This document shows, piece by piece, positions 1 through 9,184 of a DNA stretch of 64,000 nucleotides. Both the position numbers and the translations under genes were made by a program. The DNA is from Azospirillum sp. TSO35-2 (GTDB lineage: Bacteria > Pseudomonadota > Alphaproteobacteria > Azospirillales > Azospirillaceae): positions 1 to 64,000 of the forward strand of contig NZ_LGRA01000001.1 in NCBI RefSeq assembly GCF_003116095.1, in the 5' to 3' direction. The notes beneath the pieces are model-generated. The model did no database searches. It was not told the origin of the DNA and saw only the letters and a program-made list of their open reading frames with translations. Numbering within the stretch: position 1 is the stretch's first letter; each line of letters begins with the position of its first letter.

Positions 1-1151
1 CGAACACCGACCTGCTGCGGGCGGGCCTGAACACCAGCAGCGCGGTGCAGCACTATCTCTCCTTCGGCTACCGGGAGCAGCGCTCCACCAGCTTCGACTC
101 GTCGAGCTACCTGGCGGCGAACACCGACCTGCTGCGGGCGGGCCTGAACACCAGCAGCGCGGTGCAGCACTACATCTCCTTCGGCTACCAGGAGCAGCGC
201 TCGACGAGCTTCGATGCGGCAAGCTACATGGCGGCGAACACCGACCTCAACTTTTCCTCGGCCTCACTGGCGGTTCAGCACTACGTCTCCTTCGGCTACC
301 GGGAGCAACGCTCCACCAGCTTCGACTTCTCCACCGTGGACATTGCGTCCTATTTCGCCTTCTACACCGATCTGCAGTCGGCCCTGGGCGGCGGCACCGA
401 CCGTTATCACACCGCCCTGGACCACTACCGGAACTACGGCATCTTCGAGGGACGCCGCATCGTTCCGATCCAGCCCGCGTCGACGGCCACCGGAATTCCG
501 ACGCTTTCGACCACCGGCACCCCGCTCACCGCGGCGCTCAGCGTCGTGGGTGAAACCGACATGTACGCCGTGACCCTGCAGAGGGGCGTCCTCTATACGC
601 TGCGCGAAACCGGCGCCAGCACCAGCACCGGAACGCTGAACGACCCCTATCTGCGTCTGTTCGACAGCAACCGGAACCTGGTCGCCCAGGACGATGACGG
701 CGGTGTCGGCCGCGATGCGCTGATCCAGTACCGCCCGACCCAGACGGGCACCTACTACGTGTCCGCCGGCAGCTTCGGCAGCAGCGGCACCGGCACCTAT
801 CAGGTCAGCGCCAGCCAGCCCAGCCAGACCGAGGTCTTCCCGCCGGTCTCCGACACCCTGTCGTTCCCGTACGAGCGCGACAGCTTCAACGTGGCCCTGA
901 CCCAGGGCACCCGGTACCAGATCGATCTGGAAGGGGCCGCCACCAACCGCGGCACGCTGACCGACCCCTATCTGCGCATCCTTGACAGCCATGGTCTGCA
1001 ACTGCGCTACGACGATGATTCGGGTGTCGGCCTCAACTCGGAGCTGACGTTCACCCCGACCACGTCCGGCACCTACACCCTCCAGGTGGCGAGCGCCGGT
1101 TCCGGCTATGGCTATGGCAGCTACACCTTGTCGGTGACGCAGCTCGGCTGA
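1..1151 (+). CDS. Type I secretion substrate, repeat plus two PPC-like domains (5' partial)
   Basis: The reading frame is open from base 3, so the N terminus lies left of the window; an internal GTG at 45 is not the start. About 120 residues form a tandem module of 39 residues per unit (recurring NTDLL, AVQHY, SFGY and EQRSTSFD motifs), found in secreted alphaproteobacterial proteins. Two beta-rich domains follow, each with an internal F/Y-x-V-x-L-x-x-G strand, a DPYLR(L/I) motif, an acidic DDD(G/S)GVG motif and a final GTY/GSY strand, as in pre-peptidase C-terminal (PPC) domains. No catalytic domain is visible in this part. The exporter genes immediately downstream suggest that this is their substrate, with the secretion signal at the C terminus (ending SVTQLG). 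That link is inferred from gene order. It could be an adhesin or the tail of a secreted enzyme. Confidence 0.75.
   Translation, partial: NTDLLRAGLNTSSAVQHYLSFGYREQRSTSFDSSSYLAANTDLLRAGLNTSSAVQHYISFGYQEQRSTSFDAASYMAANTDLNFSSASLAVQHYVSFGYREQRSTSFDFSTVDIASYFAFYTDLQSALGGGTDRYHTALDHYRNYGIFEGRRIVPIQPASTATGIPTLSTTGTPLTAALSVVGETDMYAVTLQRGVLYTLRETGASTSTGTLNDPYLRLFDSNRNLVAQDDDGGVGRDALIQYRPTQTGTYYVSAGSFGSSGTGTYQVSASQPSQTEVFPPVSDTLSFPYERDSFNVALTQGTRYQIDLEGAATNRGTLTDPYLRILDSHGLQLRYDDDSGVGLNSELTFTPTTSGTYTLQVASAGSGYGYGSYTLSVTQLG
3..353 (+). repeat. In-frame 117-bp tandem repeats
   Basis: Units begin at 3, 120 and 237, each opening with AACACCGACCT. The first two are almost identical at DNA level and the third has drifted after its first dozen bases. 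The period of 117 bp is 39 codons, so copy-number change keeps the frame. The array probably continues left of the window, where the true copy number could be miscounted in a short-read assembly. Confidence 0.9.
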
Positions 1152-1309
1152 TCGCCCGTCCTGCCGGCACGGCCGCTGTCCGACGCCGGCGGGGCATCTT
1201 TCATGCCGCTTTTCACATCCGGTTCTTGACCCTGTTGTGACTTCTAAGCGCTGCTATCGCCTTTCGGGCGCTCCGACTTGGTTGTTTTCCTGTCTTTGGG
1301 GTAAAACGG

Positions 1310-1331
1310 TCGGGGCGCCCCGAGGCTTTTT
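1310..1331 (+). terminator. Candidate intrinsic terminator or attenuator
   Basis: The palindrome TCGGGGCGCCCCGA (1310-1323) is followed by GGC and a run of five T. It lies between the stop of the secreted-protein gene (1151) and the first exporter-operon gene (1362), so it could end the substrate transcript or attenuate read-through into the transporter genes. The stem is short once a loop is allowed, which lowers confidence. Confidence 0.45.
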
Positions 1332-1361
1332 CCTTCTACTTCATTCCCTGTCGAGACGCGC

Positions 1362-1751
1362 ATGACCATCGATCCGCCGCCGGACGACCGTATCCCCGAA
1401 CTCTATGCCGACGGGGTCTTCGATATCGGCTTCGGCAACGGGATGGTCCGCATCGACCTCTACAGCCTGTCGGCGCTGCGCAAGGACGAGGGCGGCCAGC
1501 CGCTGCCCGCCATCCGCCAGCGGCTGGTGATGAGCCTGCCGGGCTTCCTTGCCAGCCTCGCGGCGCTCGACGGCATGCGCCAGCGGCTGGAGGATGCCGG
1601 CGTGCTGCCGCCCGGCGCCGCCGGACCGGCTCCCGCTTCCCCGCTGTCCTCCCATGGCGCCGCCCCGGCGGCCCCGACCCCGGCCCAGCCGGCTTCCCCG
1701 TCCGCGCCGCCGGTCCGGTCCGGTCCGCCGCGCTCGCCGAACTTCGGCTGA
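1362..1751 (+). CDS. Small conserved protein leading the type I secretion operon
   Basis: A 129-residue protein that I cannot assign to a named family. The N-terminal two thirds look like a folded domain (motifs YADGVFDIGFG, MVRIDLYSLSAL, RLVMSLPGFLASLAAL). The C-terminal 45 residues are Pro/Ala-rich and probably disordered. There is no signal peptide and no membrane segment. It ends 5 bp before the exporter gene, so the two are almost certainly co-transcribed. Position suggests a cytoplasmic accessory of secretion or a chaperone-like partner of the substrate; this is inference from gene order only. Confidence 0.7.
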   Translation: MTIDPPPDDRIPELYADGVFDIGFGNGMVRIDLYSLSALRKDEGGQPLPAIRQRLVMSLPGFLASLAALDGMRQRLEDAGVLPPGAAGPAPASPLSSHGAAPAAPTPAQPASPSAPPVRSGPPRSPNFG

Positions 1752-1756
1752 CCGCC

Positions 1757-3964
1757 ATGCCGGACGCAGGTTCGCCGCCGCCCGCCACCGCCGCGGCCTC
1801 CGGTGCCGGTCATGATCCCGGTCATGATGTGGGCACGGCGCTGCGCTGCCTGACCCTGGTGGCGCGCCATCACGGCCTGTCGGCCTCGCCGGCCGCCGCC
1901 CGCGCCCGGGTCGCTCCCGGCCGCGGCGAGCCGACCACCGACGAGCTGGTGCGCATCGCCGCCGCCGCCGGCTTCAAGGCGACCGCCCGCCGGCTGGACT
2001 GGGACGGCCTGCAGGCGCTGCCGCCGGTCTTCCCGCTGCTGGCGCGGCTCGCCAACGGCAACACCGTCATCCTGGTCGGCGTCTCGCGTCCGACGGAAGA
2101 GCGGGACGCGACGGTCGGCGTCGTCGACCCGCTGGCCGACCGGCTCGATGTGATCGACGTGCCGCGCGACCGCTTCCTGGAACGCTGGGACGGCGAGCTG
2201 GTCTTCCTGAAGCCGCGCCACGGCATCGCCGACCCGCGCCAGCCCTTCGGCCTGCGCTGGTTCGTGCCCGAGATCCTGCGCCAGAAATCGGCCTTCCGCG
2301 ACGTGGTGGTGGCGGCGCTGGTGCTGCACGCCCTTGCCCTTGCCGTGCCGGTCTATTTCCAGATCGTGATCGACAAGGTGCTGGTGAACGAGTCGGTCAC
2401 CACGCTGCAGGTGCTGACCATCGGCGTGCTGGCGGCGCTGCTGTTCGAGGCGGTCTTCCGCTTCCTGCGCCAGTTCATCCTGCTGGCGGCGGCCAACCGC
2501 ATCGACATCCGGCTGCTGAACCGCACCTTCGGCCATCTGCTCGACCTGCCGATCACCTTCTTCGACGGGCATTCGGCCGGCGTCACCGTGCGCCACATGC
2601 AGCAGGTCGAGCGCATCCGCGAGTTCCTGACCGGCAACCTGCTGTCCACCGTGCTGGACAGCCTGGTGCTGCTGGTCTTCCTGCCCTTCCTGTTCTTCTA
2701 TTCGGTCAAGCTGACGCTGGTGGCGCTGCTGTTCGCCGGGCTGATCGCCGGGGTGGTGGTGGCGCTGGTGCCGGTCTACCGCAGCCGGCTGAGCGAGCTC
2801 TACAACGCCGACGCCGAGCGGCAGGCGATGCTGGTGGAGACGATCCACGGCATGCGCACCGTCAAGTCCTCGGCGATGGAGCCGCAGCAGCGCCGGGCCT
2901 GGGACCGCAAGGCGGCGCGCGCGGTGACCAGCCATTACCGGGTCGGCCGCATCTCCATCGCCGCCCGCACGGTGACCGAGTTCCTGGAGAAGGCGATGAT
3001 GGTGGCGGTGGTCGCCGTCGGCGCCTTCGACGTCTTCGACCGCCAGCTGACGGTCGGCGCGCTGATCGCCTTCCAGATGCTGTCGGGCCGGGTGGTGACG
3101 CCGCTGGTCCAGATCGTCTCGCTGATCCACCAGTACCAGGAGACCGCGCTGTCGGTGCGCATGCTGGGCGAGGTGATGAACCACCCGGCCGAGCCGCGGC
3201 GCGAGGGCAGCGGTGCCTGCCCGGCGCTGGTCGGGCGGATCGACATCGACGGGCTGGGCTTCCGCTACGACCGCAACCGGCCGGCGGCGCTGGACGGGGT
3301 GACGCTGAGCGTGCCGGCCGGCTCGGTCGTCGGGCTGGTCGGGCGCAGCGGGTCGGGCAAGAGCACGCTGATGCGGCTGCTCCAGGGCTTCTACCCGGTG
3401 CAGGAGGGGGCCATCCGCTACGACGGGCTGGACATCCGCGAGCTGGATCTGGGGCACCTGCGCCGCTCGATCGGCGTGGTGCTGCAGGAGAATTTCCTGT
3501 TCCGCGGCTCCATCCGCGACAACATAGCGATGACCCGCCCCGAGGCGACGCGCGAGGAGATCGTCGAGGCCGCCCGGCTGGCCGGCGCCGACGAGTTCAT
3601 CCACCGCCTGCCCGACGGCTACGACACGCTGGTCGAGGAGGGGGCGACCAACCTGTCCGGCGGGCAGAAGCAGCGCATCGCCATCGCCCGCGCCCTGCTG
3701 ACCCAGCCGCGCATCCTGATCCTGGACGAGGCGACCAGCGCGCTCGACCCCGACAGCGAGGCCATCGTCATGGCCAACCTGCGCCGCATCGCCCGCGGCC
3801 GCACCGTGCTGATCGTCACCCACCGGCTGTCGACCCTGACCGGCTGCGACACCATCGCCGTGCTGGACCAGGGCCGCCTGCTCGACCTCGCCCCCCACGC
3901 CACCCTGCTCGACCGCTGCGGCGAGTACCGGCACCTGTGGCAGCAGCAGAACCGGGGGCACTGA
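1757..3964 (+). CDS. Type I secretion ABC exporter (HlyB/LapB type) with Cys-less C39-like domain
   Basis: A 735-residue inner-membrane ABC exporter. Residues about 25-155 resemble a C39 peptidase domain (CLTLVARHHGL corresponds to the conserved helix), but the position of the catalytic Cys is Thr, so it should be a non-cleaving substrate-docking domain like that of HlyB. A six-helix membrane domain spans about 170-470. The nucleotide-binding domain has Walker A GRSGSGKST (529-537), signature LSGGQKQR (from 633), Walker B ILILDEATSALD and an H-loop VTHRLS. Length matches RTX exporters (700-750 aa). It sits between the 129-aa protein and the HlyD-type adaptor in one operon. An outer-membrane TolC partner is not in the window. 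Confidence 0.93.
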   Translation: MPDAGSPPPATAAASGAGHDPGHDVGTALRCLTLVARHHGLSASPAAARARVAPGRGEPTTDELVRIAAAAGFKATARRLDWDGLQALPPVFPLLARLANGNTVILVGVSRPTEERDATVGVVDPLADRLDVIDVPRDRFLERWDGELVFLKPRHGIADPRQPFGLRWFVPEILRQKSAFRDVVVAALVLHALALAVPVYFQIVIDKVLVNESVTTLQVLTIGVLAALLFEAVFRFLRQFILLAAANRIDIRLLNRTFGHLLDLPITFFDGHSAGVTVRHMQQVERIREFLTGNLLSTVLDSLVLLVFLPFLFFYSVKLTLVALLFAGLIAGVVVALVPVYRSRLSELYNADAERQAMLVETIHGMRTVKSSAMEPQQRRAWDRKAARAVTSHYRVGRISIAARTVTEFLEKAMMVAVVAVGAFDVFDRQLTVGALIAFQMLSGRVVTPLVQIVSLIHQYQETALSVRMLGEVMNHPAEPRREGSGACPALVGRIDIDGLGFRYDRNRPAALDGVTLSVPAGSVVGLVGRSGSGKSTLMRLLQGFYPVQEGAIRYDGLDIRELDLGHLRRSIGVVLQENFLFRGSIRDNIAMTRPEATREEIVEAARLAGADEFIHRLPDGYDTLVEEGATNLSGGQKQRIAIARALLTQPRILILDEATSALDPDSEAIVMANLRRIARGRTVLIVTHRLSTLTGCDTIAVLDQGRLLDLAPHATLLDRCGEYRHLWQQQNRGH

Positions 3965-3968
3965 CGCC

Positions 3969-5537
3969 ATGGACGACACCGCGATGACGGGCGAGAGCAA
4001 ACGGGATGCCGGGCGGGACGCCGGGCGCGACGTGGTGGTGGCCGGGTCCGCCCCTTCCCCCTCCCCGGCCTCCGCCTCTCCCGCCCCGCGCCGCCGGGAG
4101 GCGCGCGGCCGCGCGCCGGCCGTCCGCCCGCGCCGGTCCCCTCCGGCGCCCCCCGCCCCCGCCCGGCCGGCCGGCTTCGCGCTCGACTATCTGCCGGACG
4201 GGGCGGCGATCGAACACGCGCCGCTGCCCTGGGCGGCGCGCTCGACCCTCTATGTGCTGGCCGGGCTGCTGGCGGCGCTGGTGCTGTGGGCCGGCCTCGC
4301 GCAGGTCGACCGCATCGTCGCCGCCGGTGGCCGGCTGGTGACCACCGCCCCGATGGTGGTGGCGCAGCCGCTGGAGACGGCGGTGATCCGCAGCGTCGAC
4401 GTCCAGGTCGGCGACTTCGTCCGGGCCGGCGACCGGCTGGCGACGCTCGACCCCACCTTCGCGGCGGCGGATCTGGCCGACCTGACCGCCCGGCGCAGCA
4501 GCCTCGACGCCCAGATCGGCCGCCTGCGCGCCGAGCTGGACGGCAGCGCCTACCTCCCGCCGGCCGGCCTGTCCGACACGGCCGCGGCCGACGTCGCCGC
4601 GCAGGCGGCCATCCTGGAGCGCCGCCGCGCCGAATACCGCTCCCGGCTGGCTTCGCTGGACGAGAAGTCGGCGCAGCTGGAATCCAGCCTCGCCGCCAAC
4701 CGCCGCGCCCAGATCGGGCTGGCCGAGCGGCTGGCGCTGGTCGGCGAGGTCGAGGAGATCCGCCGCCAGCTGCAGGAGCGCCAGACCGGATCCCGCCTGA
4801 CCTGGCTGGAGGCGCGCGGCGAGCGGCTGCGCATGCGCGACGACCTGAACGGGCTGAAGGACCGCGAGAGCGAGACCGAGCACGAGCTGCGCGCCACCCA
4901 GGCCGACCGTGCCGCCTTCGTCGACGAGTGGCGGCGCAAGTCGGCGGAGGAGCTGGTCGAGCAGACCCGCCAGCGGGCCACCCTGGTGGAGCAGATCGCC
5001 AAGGCCGACCGCCGCCGCTCGCTGGTCACCATGACCGCCCCGGTCGACGCCATCGTGCTGGAGGTCGCCAAACGCTCCGTCGGCTCCGTCGTCAAGGAGG
5101 CCGAGCCGCTGGTCACCCTGGTCCCCGCCGACGTGCCGCTGGAGGTCGAGGCCGAGATCCCGTCGCGCGACATCGGGCTGGTGCGGGTCGGGGACCCGGT
5201 GCGGGTCAAGCTCGACGCCTTCCCCTTCCAGCGCCACGGCGTCCTGCCCGGCGAGGTCCGCACCATCAGCGCCGACGCCTTCCCGCATGACGGGGCGGCG
5301 GGCGGCGGCATGGCCGGCCCGGACGGCGCCCGGCCCGGCGGCGGCCCCAACGGCGGCGCCGTCTTCCGCACGCGGGTCCGGCTGCTCGGCACGACGCTGG
5401 AGTCGGTGCCCGACGGCACCCGGCTCAGCCCCGGCATGGTCGCCTCGGCCGAGATCCGGGTCGGCACCCGGTCGGTGCTGTCCTACTTCCTCTACCCGGT
5501 CATCCGCGCGCTGGACGAGAGCATCCGCGAGCCGTAA
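3969..5537 (+). CDS. HlyD-family type I secretion membrane-fusion protein
   Basis: A 522-residue periplasmic adaptor. An unusually long cytoplasmic N terminus (about 75 residues, rich in Pro, Arg and Ala) precedes one membrane helix (about 95-115, LAGLLAALVLWAGLAQ). A lipoyl/barrel-sandwich half follows (VQPLETAVIRS-like start, VQVGDFVRAGDRL), then a long alpha-helical hairpin (about 175-350, heptad-rich, many Arg/Glu) and the second lipoyl half (TAPVDAIVLEV, GSVVKEAEPLVTLVP). It should bridge the ABC exporter to a TolC-like channel. It starts 4 bp after the exporter stop, so they are one operon. A Gly/Pro-rich insertion (about 440-460) interrupts the C-terminal barrel. Confidence 0.92.
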   Translation: MDDTAMTGESKRDAGRDAGRDVVVAGSAPSPSPASASPAPRRREARGRAPAVRPRRSPPAPPAPARPAGFALDYLPDGAAIEHAPLPWAARSTLYVLAGLLAALVLWAGLAQVDRIVAAGGRLVTTAPMVVAQPLETAVIRSVDVQVGDFVRAGDRLATLDPTFAAADLADLTARRSSLDAQIGRLRAELDGSAYLPPAGLSDTAAADVAAQAAILERRRAEYRSRLASLDEKSAQLESSLAANRRAQIGLAERLALVGEVEEIRRQLQERQTGSRLTWLEARGERLRMRDDLNGLKDRESETEHELRATQADRAAFVDEWRRKSAEELVEQTRQRATLVEQIAKADRRRSLVTMTAPVDAIVLEVAKRSVGSVVKEAEPLVTLVPADVPLEVEAEIPSRDIGLVRVGDPVRVKLDAFPFQRHGVLPGEVRTISADAFPHDGAAGGGMAGPDGARPGGGPNGGAVFRTRVRLLGTTLESVPDGTRLSPGMVASAEIRVGTRSVLSYFLYPVIRALDESIREP

Positions 5538-5847
5538 CCCCGATGGGCGGCCGGAGCGGCGGACAGCCGTCTCCGGCCCCGATCCTCGTCCCGAACACTG
5601 CCTGATCCGCCGAAAAAAAGCGGGAACGACCGCGGTTCCGGCATGGATCGGGTCGGCGGCCTCAGCCCTTTGTGGGAGACTTGTAACTTTCGTTCGTATG
5701 ACGCGTTCGATTGTTGCTCTCCCGCCGGGGGGCGGATATCCCTGTTCCAGGTCGTCAACCTTCGTTTGCAGGGCTCCAACGGTGGCTTGCGGTTTGCGGG
5801 ACGCCACGTCGGGCGGAGCCGGCAGGCCAACTGGGGAAGCTGTGGGA
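5538..5847 (+). other. Intergenic region, no gene seen
   Basis: Frames stay open here because of high GC, but none has a sensible start or protein-like composition. It probably holds the leader and promoter of the downstream methyltransferase; I cannot place a promoter with confidence. Confidence 0.5.
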
Positions 5848-6798
5848 ATGGGTGCTTGGCCGCTTTTCTCGATCGACCGTTTCAGCCTGTTCAAGCGCGT
5901 CGTCGCCGTGTCGGGATGGGCTTTCGGCGAGGAAGCCCCGATCACCCACATGACGCTCCGCTTTCCGGGCGGACGCTCCTACCCGGTCGGCGCTCCCGGT
6001 CTTCCCAGCCCCGACGTGGCGGCCGGGCATGGCGTCAAGGCCAGCCGTTGCCGTTTCGACGTTCAAGTGGTGGTCGACGACCCGGACGTGGATCTTCTGG
6101 CGGCGGACCTGCAGTTCCATACCGCCGAGGGGGCCTATTCCGCCGGCTCCCTGTCCCAGCCGACCCTGGTCGAGACCACCCACTGGCTGACGGAGGAGTT
6201 CCACGGCCGGCTCGGCGGCAAGCCGGCCGGCCGTTACCTGGAGATCGGGTCCCGGGCCCGGTCCGGCATCGTGCGCCGGAGTTTGGCCCCCGAAGGCTGG
6301 AGCTACACCGGGCTGGATGTGATGGCCGGGGACAACGTGGATGTCGTCGGGGACGCCCACCGGCTTTCCAAGCTGTTCCCCGACCGCCGGTTCGACGCCG
6401 TTTCGGCCTTTTCCGTCCTGGAGCACATCATGATGCCCTGGAAGTTCGCCATCGAGCTGAACAGGGTCCTGAACGTCGGGGCGGTCGGGCTGTTCACCAC
6501 GCACCAGTGCTGGCCGATCCACGACGCGCCCTGGGACTTCTGGCGGTTTTCCGACACCGCCTGGGCGGCGCTGCTCAATCCCAAGACCGGCTTCGAGATC
6601 CTCCACACGGCGTTGGGCGAACCGGCCTATGTGGTGCCCGGCCGCTGTCACGCCGTGACGAATTTCGGCGATGCCACCGGCGGCTACCTGTCGTCCGCCG
6701 TGCTGTTCCGCAAGACCGGCGAGACCGTGCTGGACTGGCCCGTCGAGCTGGAGGACATCACCGACACCGCCTACCCGACGACCAGGCTGCCGGCGTAG
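5848..6798 (+). CDS. SAM-dependent methyltransferase (class I)
   Basis: A 316-residue protein. The ATG at 5848 is chosen because GGGGAAG (5833-5839) precedes it by 8 bases; an upstream extension in this frame is compositionally junk. The first 110 residues form a small beta-rich domain of unknown role. The remainder is a class I methyltransferase: motif I YLEIGS (about 128), acidic TGLDVM after strand 2, then FDAVSAFSVLEHI, where the SVLEHI strand-4/helix signature is typical of methyltransferase family 11. The substrate cannot be read from sequence. Polysaccharide genes on both sides suggest sugar or glycan methylation, and a long helix-rich C terminus with HDAPWDFWRFS resembles methyltransferases of O-antigen clusters. 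Confidence 0.8.
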   Translation: MGAWPLFSIDRFSLFKRVVAVSGWAFGEEAPITHMTLRFPGGRSYPVGAPGLPSPDVAAGHGVKASRCRFDVQVVVDDPDVDLLAADLQFHTAEGAYSAGSLSQPTLVETTHWLTEEFHGRLGGKPAGRYLEIGSRARSGIVRRSLAPEGWSYTGLDVMAGDNVDVVGDAHRLSKLFPDRRFDAVSAFSVLEHIMMPWKFAIELNRVLNVGAVGLFTTHQCWPIHDAPWDFWRFSDTAWAALLNPKTGFEILHTALGEPAYVVPGRCHAVTNFGDATGGYLSSAVLFRKTGETVLDWPVELEDITDTAYPTTRLPA

Positions 6799-7161
6799 CG
6801 GCTGGTCGGAGTGGGTTCGGCGCGGCCCGCAGCAATTCGCCTTGGAGCGGCAGAACCGTCAGTGGTACAAGGGCCTCCTTTGCGCAGGGCGCCGATCCAT
6901 GCCGCATCGCCGCATTCAGACCGCCCGGCTCCCCCGTCGCGGCGGCACCGAAGGCCGATGCGTCTGGGTTGCCCGGCTCCCGCGCGTCTCCCCCGCTGTC
7001 CGCCGCCGCTGGAGACGGGCAATCCCGCTCACCCTGACCTTCGGCATTGCCCAGTCTCATTCGCAGTGAACGTTGAAGGGCGTTGAAGACAGCCCAGGCG
7101 GTGAATTGGGGACTGTGCTCCTCTTCTCCTCCTGCGACTGCTTATGAATAAGGTGTGTTTG
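6799..7161 (+). other. Intergenic region, no gene seen
   Basis: Contains no convincing ORF. GC falls towards the 3' end (7080-7160), as expected of a promoter or leader for the next gene. An upstream in-frame ATG at 7144 exists but has no ribosome binding site. Confidence 0.45.
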
Positions 7162-8970
7162 ATGAACAGGATTGAATTCGGCTCCGTGTCGTTGGAGCGT
7201 TCATTTCTTGCGGTCGTCTTCCTTGCTTTCTTCTATGTTCTGCTCTTCTTTGCCGAATCAAAACTGGGGATGCCACACGGGCGGCGTGTGCTGGCGCTGC
7301 TGGCCGGCGGTGTGGTGGCTTGGGGCTTTCTGCGTTACGTGGGGTCCTTCCCCGTCACGCCCGCCCGGTTCGACAGACGGGACGCCCTGGCGTCCTTGTG
7401 TGTGGTCCTGGCCGCGGGGGCGGGGCTGTTCGCCCTCACGCAGGTCAGCCACGTCATGACCGGCAATGATCCGATCATCGTGCCGACGCTTGCCGACAGC
7501 CTTCTGTCCCATGCGACGACGATGGAGGTCTATCGGCCGGGAGACCCCGGATTCACCTATCCTCCGGGATACCCCATTCTGTTTTCCGCTGTCAGCGCGC
7601 TGGTTCCGGCAATGACGGCCATCTTCCTGTTCAAGGTGCTGTCGATCGCGCTGGTTCTGGTCCTGCCGGTCGGATGGGCATGGATCGGGCTCCGCGTTTT
7701 CCGCATCGGGCTGCCCTTCTGGCTGTTGTTGTGCCTGTCCTATCTCGCGACTTTCGGCTTGGAGCGCACAGCCACCTACACCTTGGAGCATGGCAAGAAT
7801 TCCCAAGTCCTGGCCGGGGCGCTTCTTCCATTCCTAATCGGAATCCTGATGCTCTCATCGCGCCGGTGGAGCGGCGTGATTTACGGAACCCTGGCGATGA
7901 CCGGGGCAATCCTCGTCCATTATTCGATCATTTACATGGTTGCCGCTTTCTTCGCCGGATACGTTCTCGTGCACCTTCCGCGGCGGCGGGAGGATTGGAT
8001 GGGCGTGCTGCGGCTCGGGGTGAGCGGAATTCTGTCGCTCGGCCTGTTCGCGCTGCTCATGAGAGCGGCGTTCAACGACCCGCGCGCCGGCGGCTTTGGT
8101 CTTGGAGGGCTGATGGACGGCCTGAAGGGCATGGCCGCGGTTCTGCTGGGGAAAGACGACATCCTCCTGTTCATCTTCAATGAGTCCAACAGCCCCGACA
8201 TTCGGCACTCCCCCTACCGCGGGCTTGTCCTGATCGCCTGCGTGGCGTTGCCTCTGGTGACGGGATGGCTTCTGCGCCGAGGCGGCGGCAGCGGGCGCCC
8301 GTTCGCTGCGGCGCGGATGGCCGGGGTCTGGGGCATCATGCTGCTGCTCCAGATCGCCTTTGCCACCGGAACCCTGCGGGTCGGCATCACCCCGGACTTC
8401 GCGCGGTGGCAGATGATCTTTCCGCAGGCGGCGCTCTTCTTCACCGCCCTGTGCGCGATCGTTTGCTATGGGCGCAGCGGTCTGACCGGTTCCCCGATCG
8501 CCTATATGGGGACCGGCGCCGCCATGGCCGTGGCCGTGCTCCTCGCGGCCGGGGACTTCAGGCACATCGTCGAGGTGTTCGCCCTTCAGCGCGTGGAGAA
8601 GGCCACGCTGGTCCACATGCGCGACGAGCTGGCGGGAACGTCCCCCTGTTTCCTGATCACGGACAGCTTCACCATCGCCGACGAGCTGCACACGGTCCAG
8701 ACCCACAGACCCCTGGAATATGCCGAGATCCTGACCGGCTGTCCTATCCTGAACGGCTCCTTCGTCCAGCGCGGTGTCGAAGGGGGGCGGGCGATCGGTG
8801 GGTTGCCGGACGCGTCGGTGCTCGCGGCCCTGCCGGCCGACTCCCGGATTCTCCTGATCGCCTCCGAGCCGGTCAAGGCCCGCTATCAGGCGGCTCTGCC
8901 GGCGGTCGGCTTCGAGCCGCAGGACAGCCGGATCGGGCCCTTGCCGGTGTGGCGCGTCCGTCCACGCTGA
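7162..8970 (+). CDS. Polytopic membrane protein, glycosyltransferase-39/ArnT-like
   Basis: About 602 residues with 11-13 hydrophobic helices. A luminal loop contains YPPGYPILFSA, a motif common in lipid-linked-sugar glycosyltransferases of the GT-C fold (PMT/ArnT type). The C-terminal 110 residues are soluble and could be periplasmic. The start at 7162 is preferred to 7144 because AAGGTG lies 6 bases upstream. It stands alone on the plus strand between the methyltransferase and galE, in a polysaccharide setting. I infer a glycosyl transfer or polymerisation role at the membrane. No classical Wzy signature is recognisable. Confidence 0.65.
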   Translation: MNRIEFGSVSLERSFLAVVFLAFFYVLLFFAESKLGMPHGRRVLALLAGGVVAWGFLRYVGSFPVTPARFDRRDALASLCVVLAAGAGLFALTQVSHVMTGNDPIIVPTLADSLLSHATTMEVYRPGDPGFTYPPGYPILFSAVSALVPAMTAIFLFKVLSIALVLVLPVGWAWIGLRVFRIGLPFWLLLCLSYLATFGLERTATYTLEHGKNSQVLAGALLPFLIGILMLSSRRWSGVIYGTLAMTGAILVHYSIIYMVAAFFAGYVLVHLPRRREDWMGVLRLGVSGILSLGLFALLMRAAFNDPRAGGFGLGGLMDGLKGMAAVLLGKDDILLFIFNESNSPDIRHSPYRGLVLIACVALPLVTGWLLRRGGGSGRPFAAARMAGVWGIMLLLQIAFATGTLRVGITPDFARWQMIFPQAALFFTALCAIVCYGRSGLTGSPIAYMGTGAAMAVAVLLAAGDFRHIVEVFALQRVEKATLVHMRDELAGTSPCFLITDSFTIADELHTVQTHRPLEYAEILTGCPILNGSFVQRGVEGGRAIGGLPDASVLAALPADSRILLIASEPVKARYQAALPAVGFEPQDSRIGPLPVWRVRPR

Positions 8971-9184
8971 TCGTTCGGCATCATGGCCGTCCGGCGGTGT
9001 CCAGGATGATCGCCGATGGACAGCCCTGGTTTTGAGCGGCCATACGGGCGGGATGGGGCATCCGAAGCTGTTCGAAAGACCGCGGTCGTTCTGCGGAAAA
9101 GACCGCGGTGCAGCATCGGCGAATCGCTATCTTCGGTTCCGGCCGACACGGCCCGGCCCCAACCGACGACGAGCGTGCCAACCG

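Noticed and set aside
3..353. CRISPR-like array
   Set aside because: The 117-bp repeats are contiguous, in frame and coding; there are no spacers or cas genes.
1460..4000. 846-codon minus-strand frame opposite the exporter
   Set aside because: Antisense shadow of the HlyB-type gene; the residue composition is rich in Gln, His and Arg.
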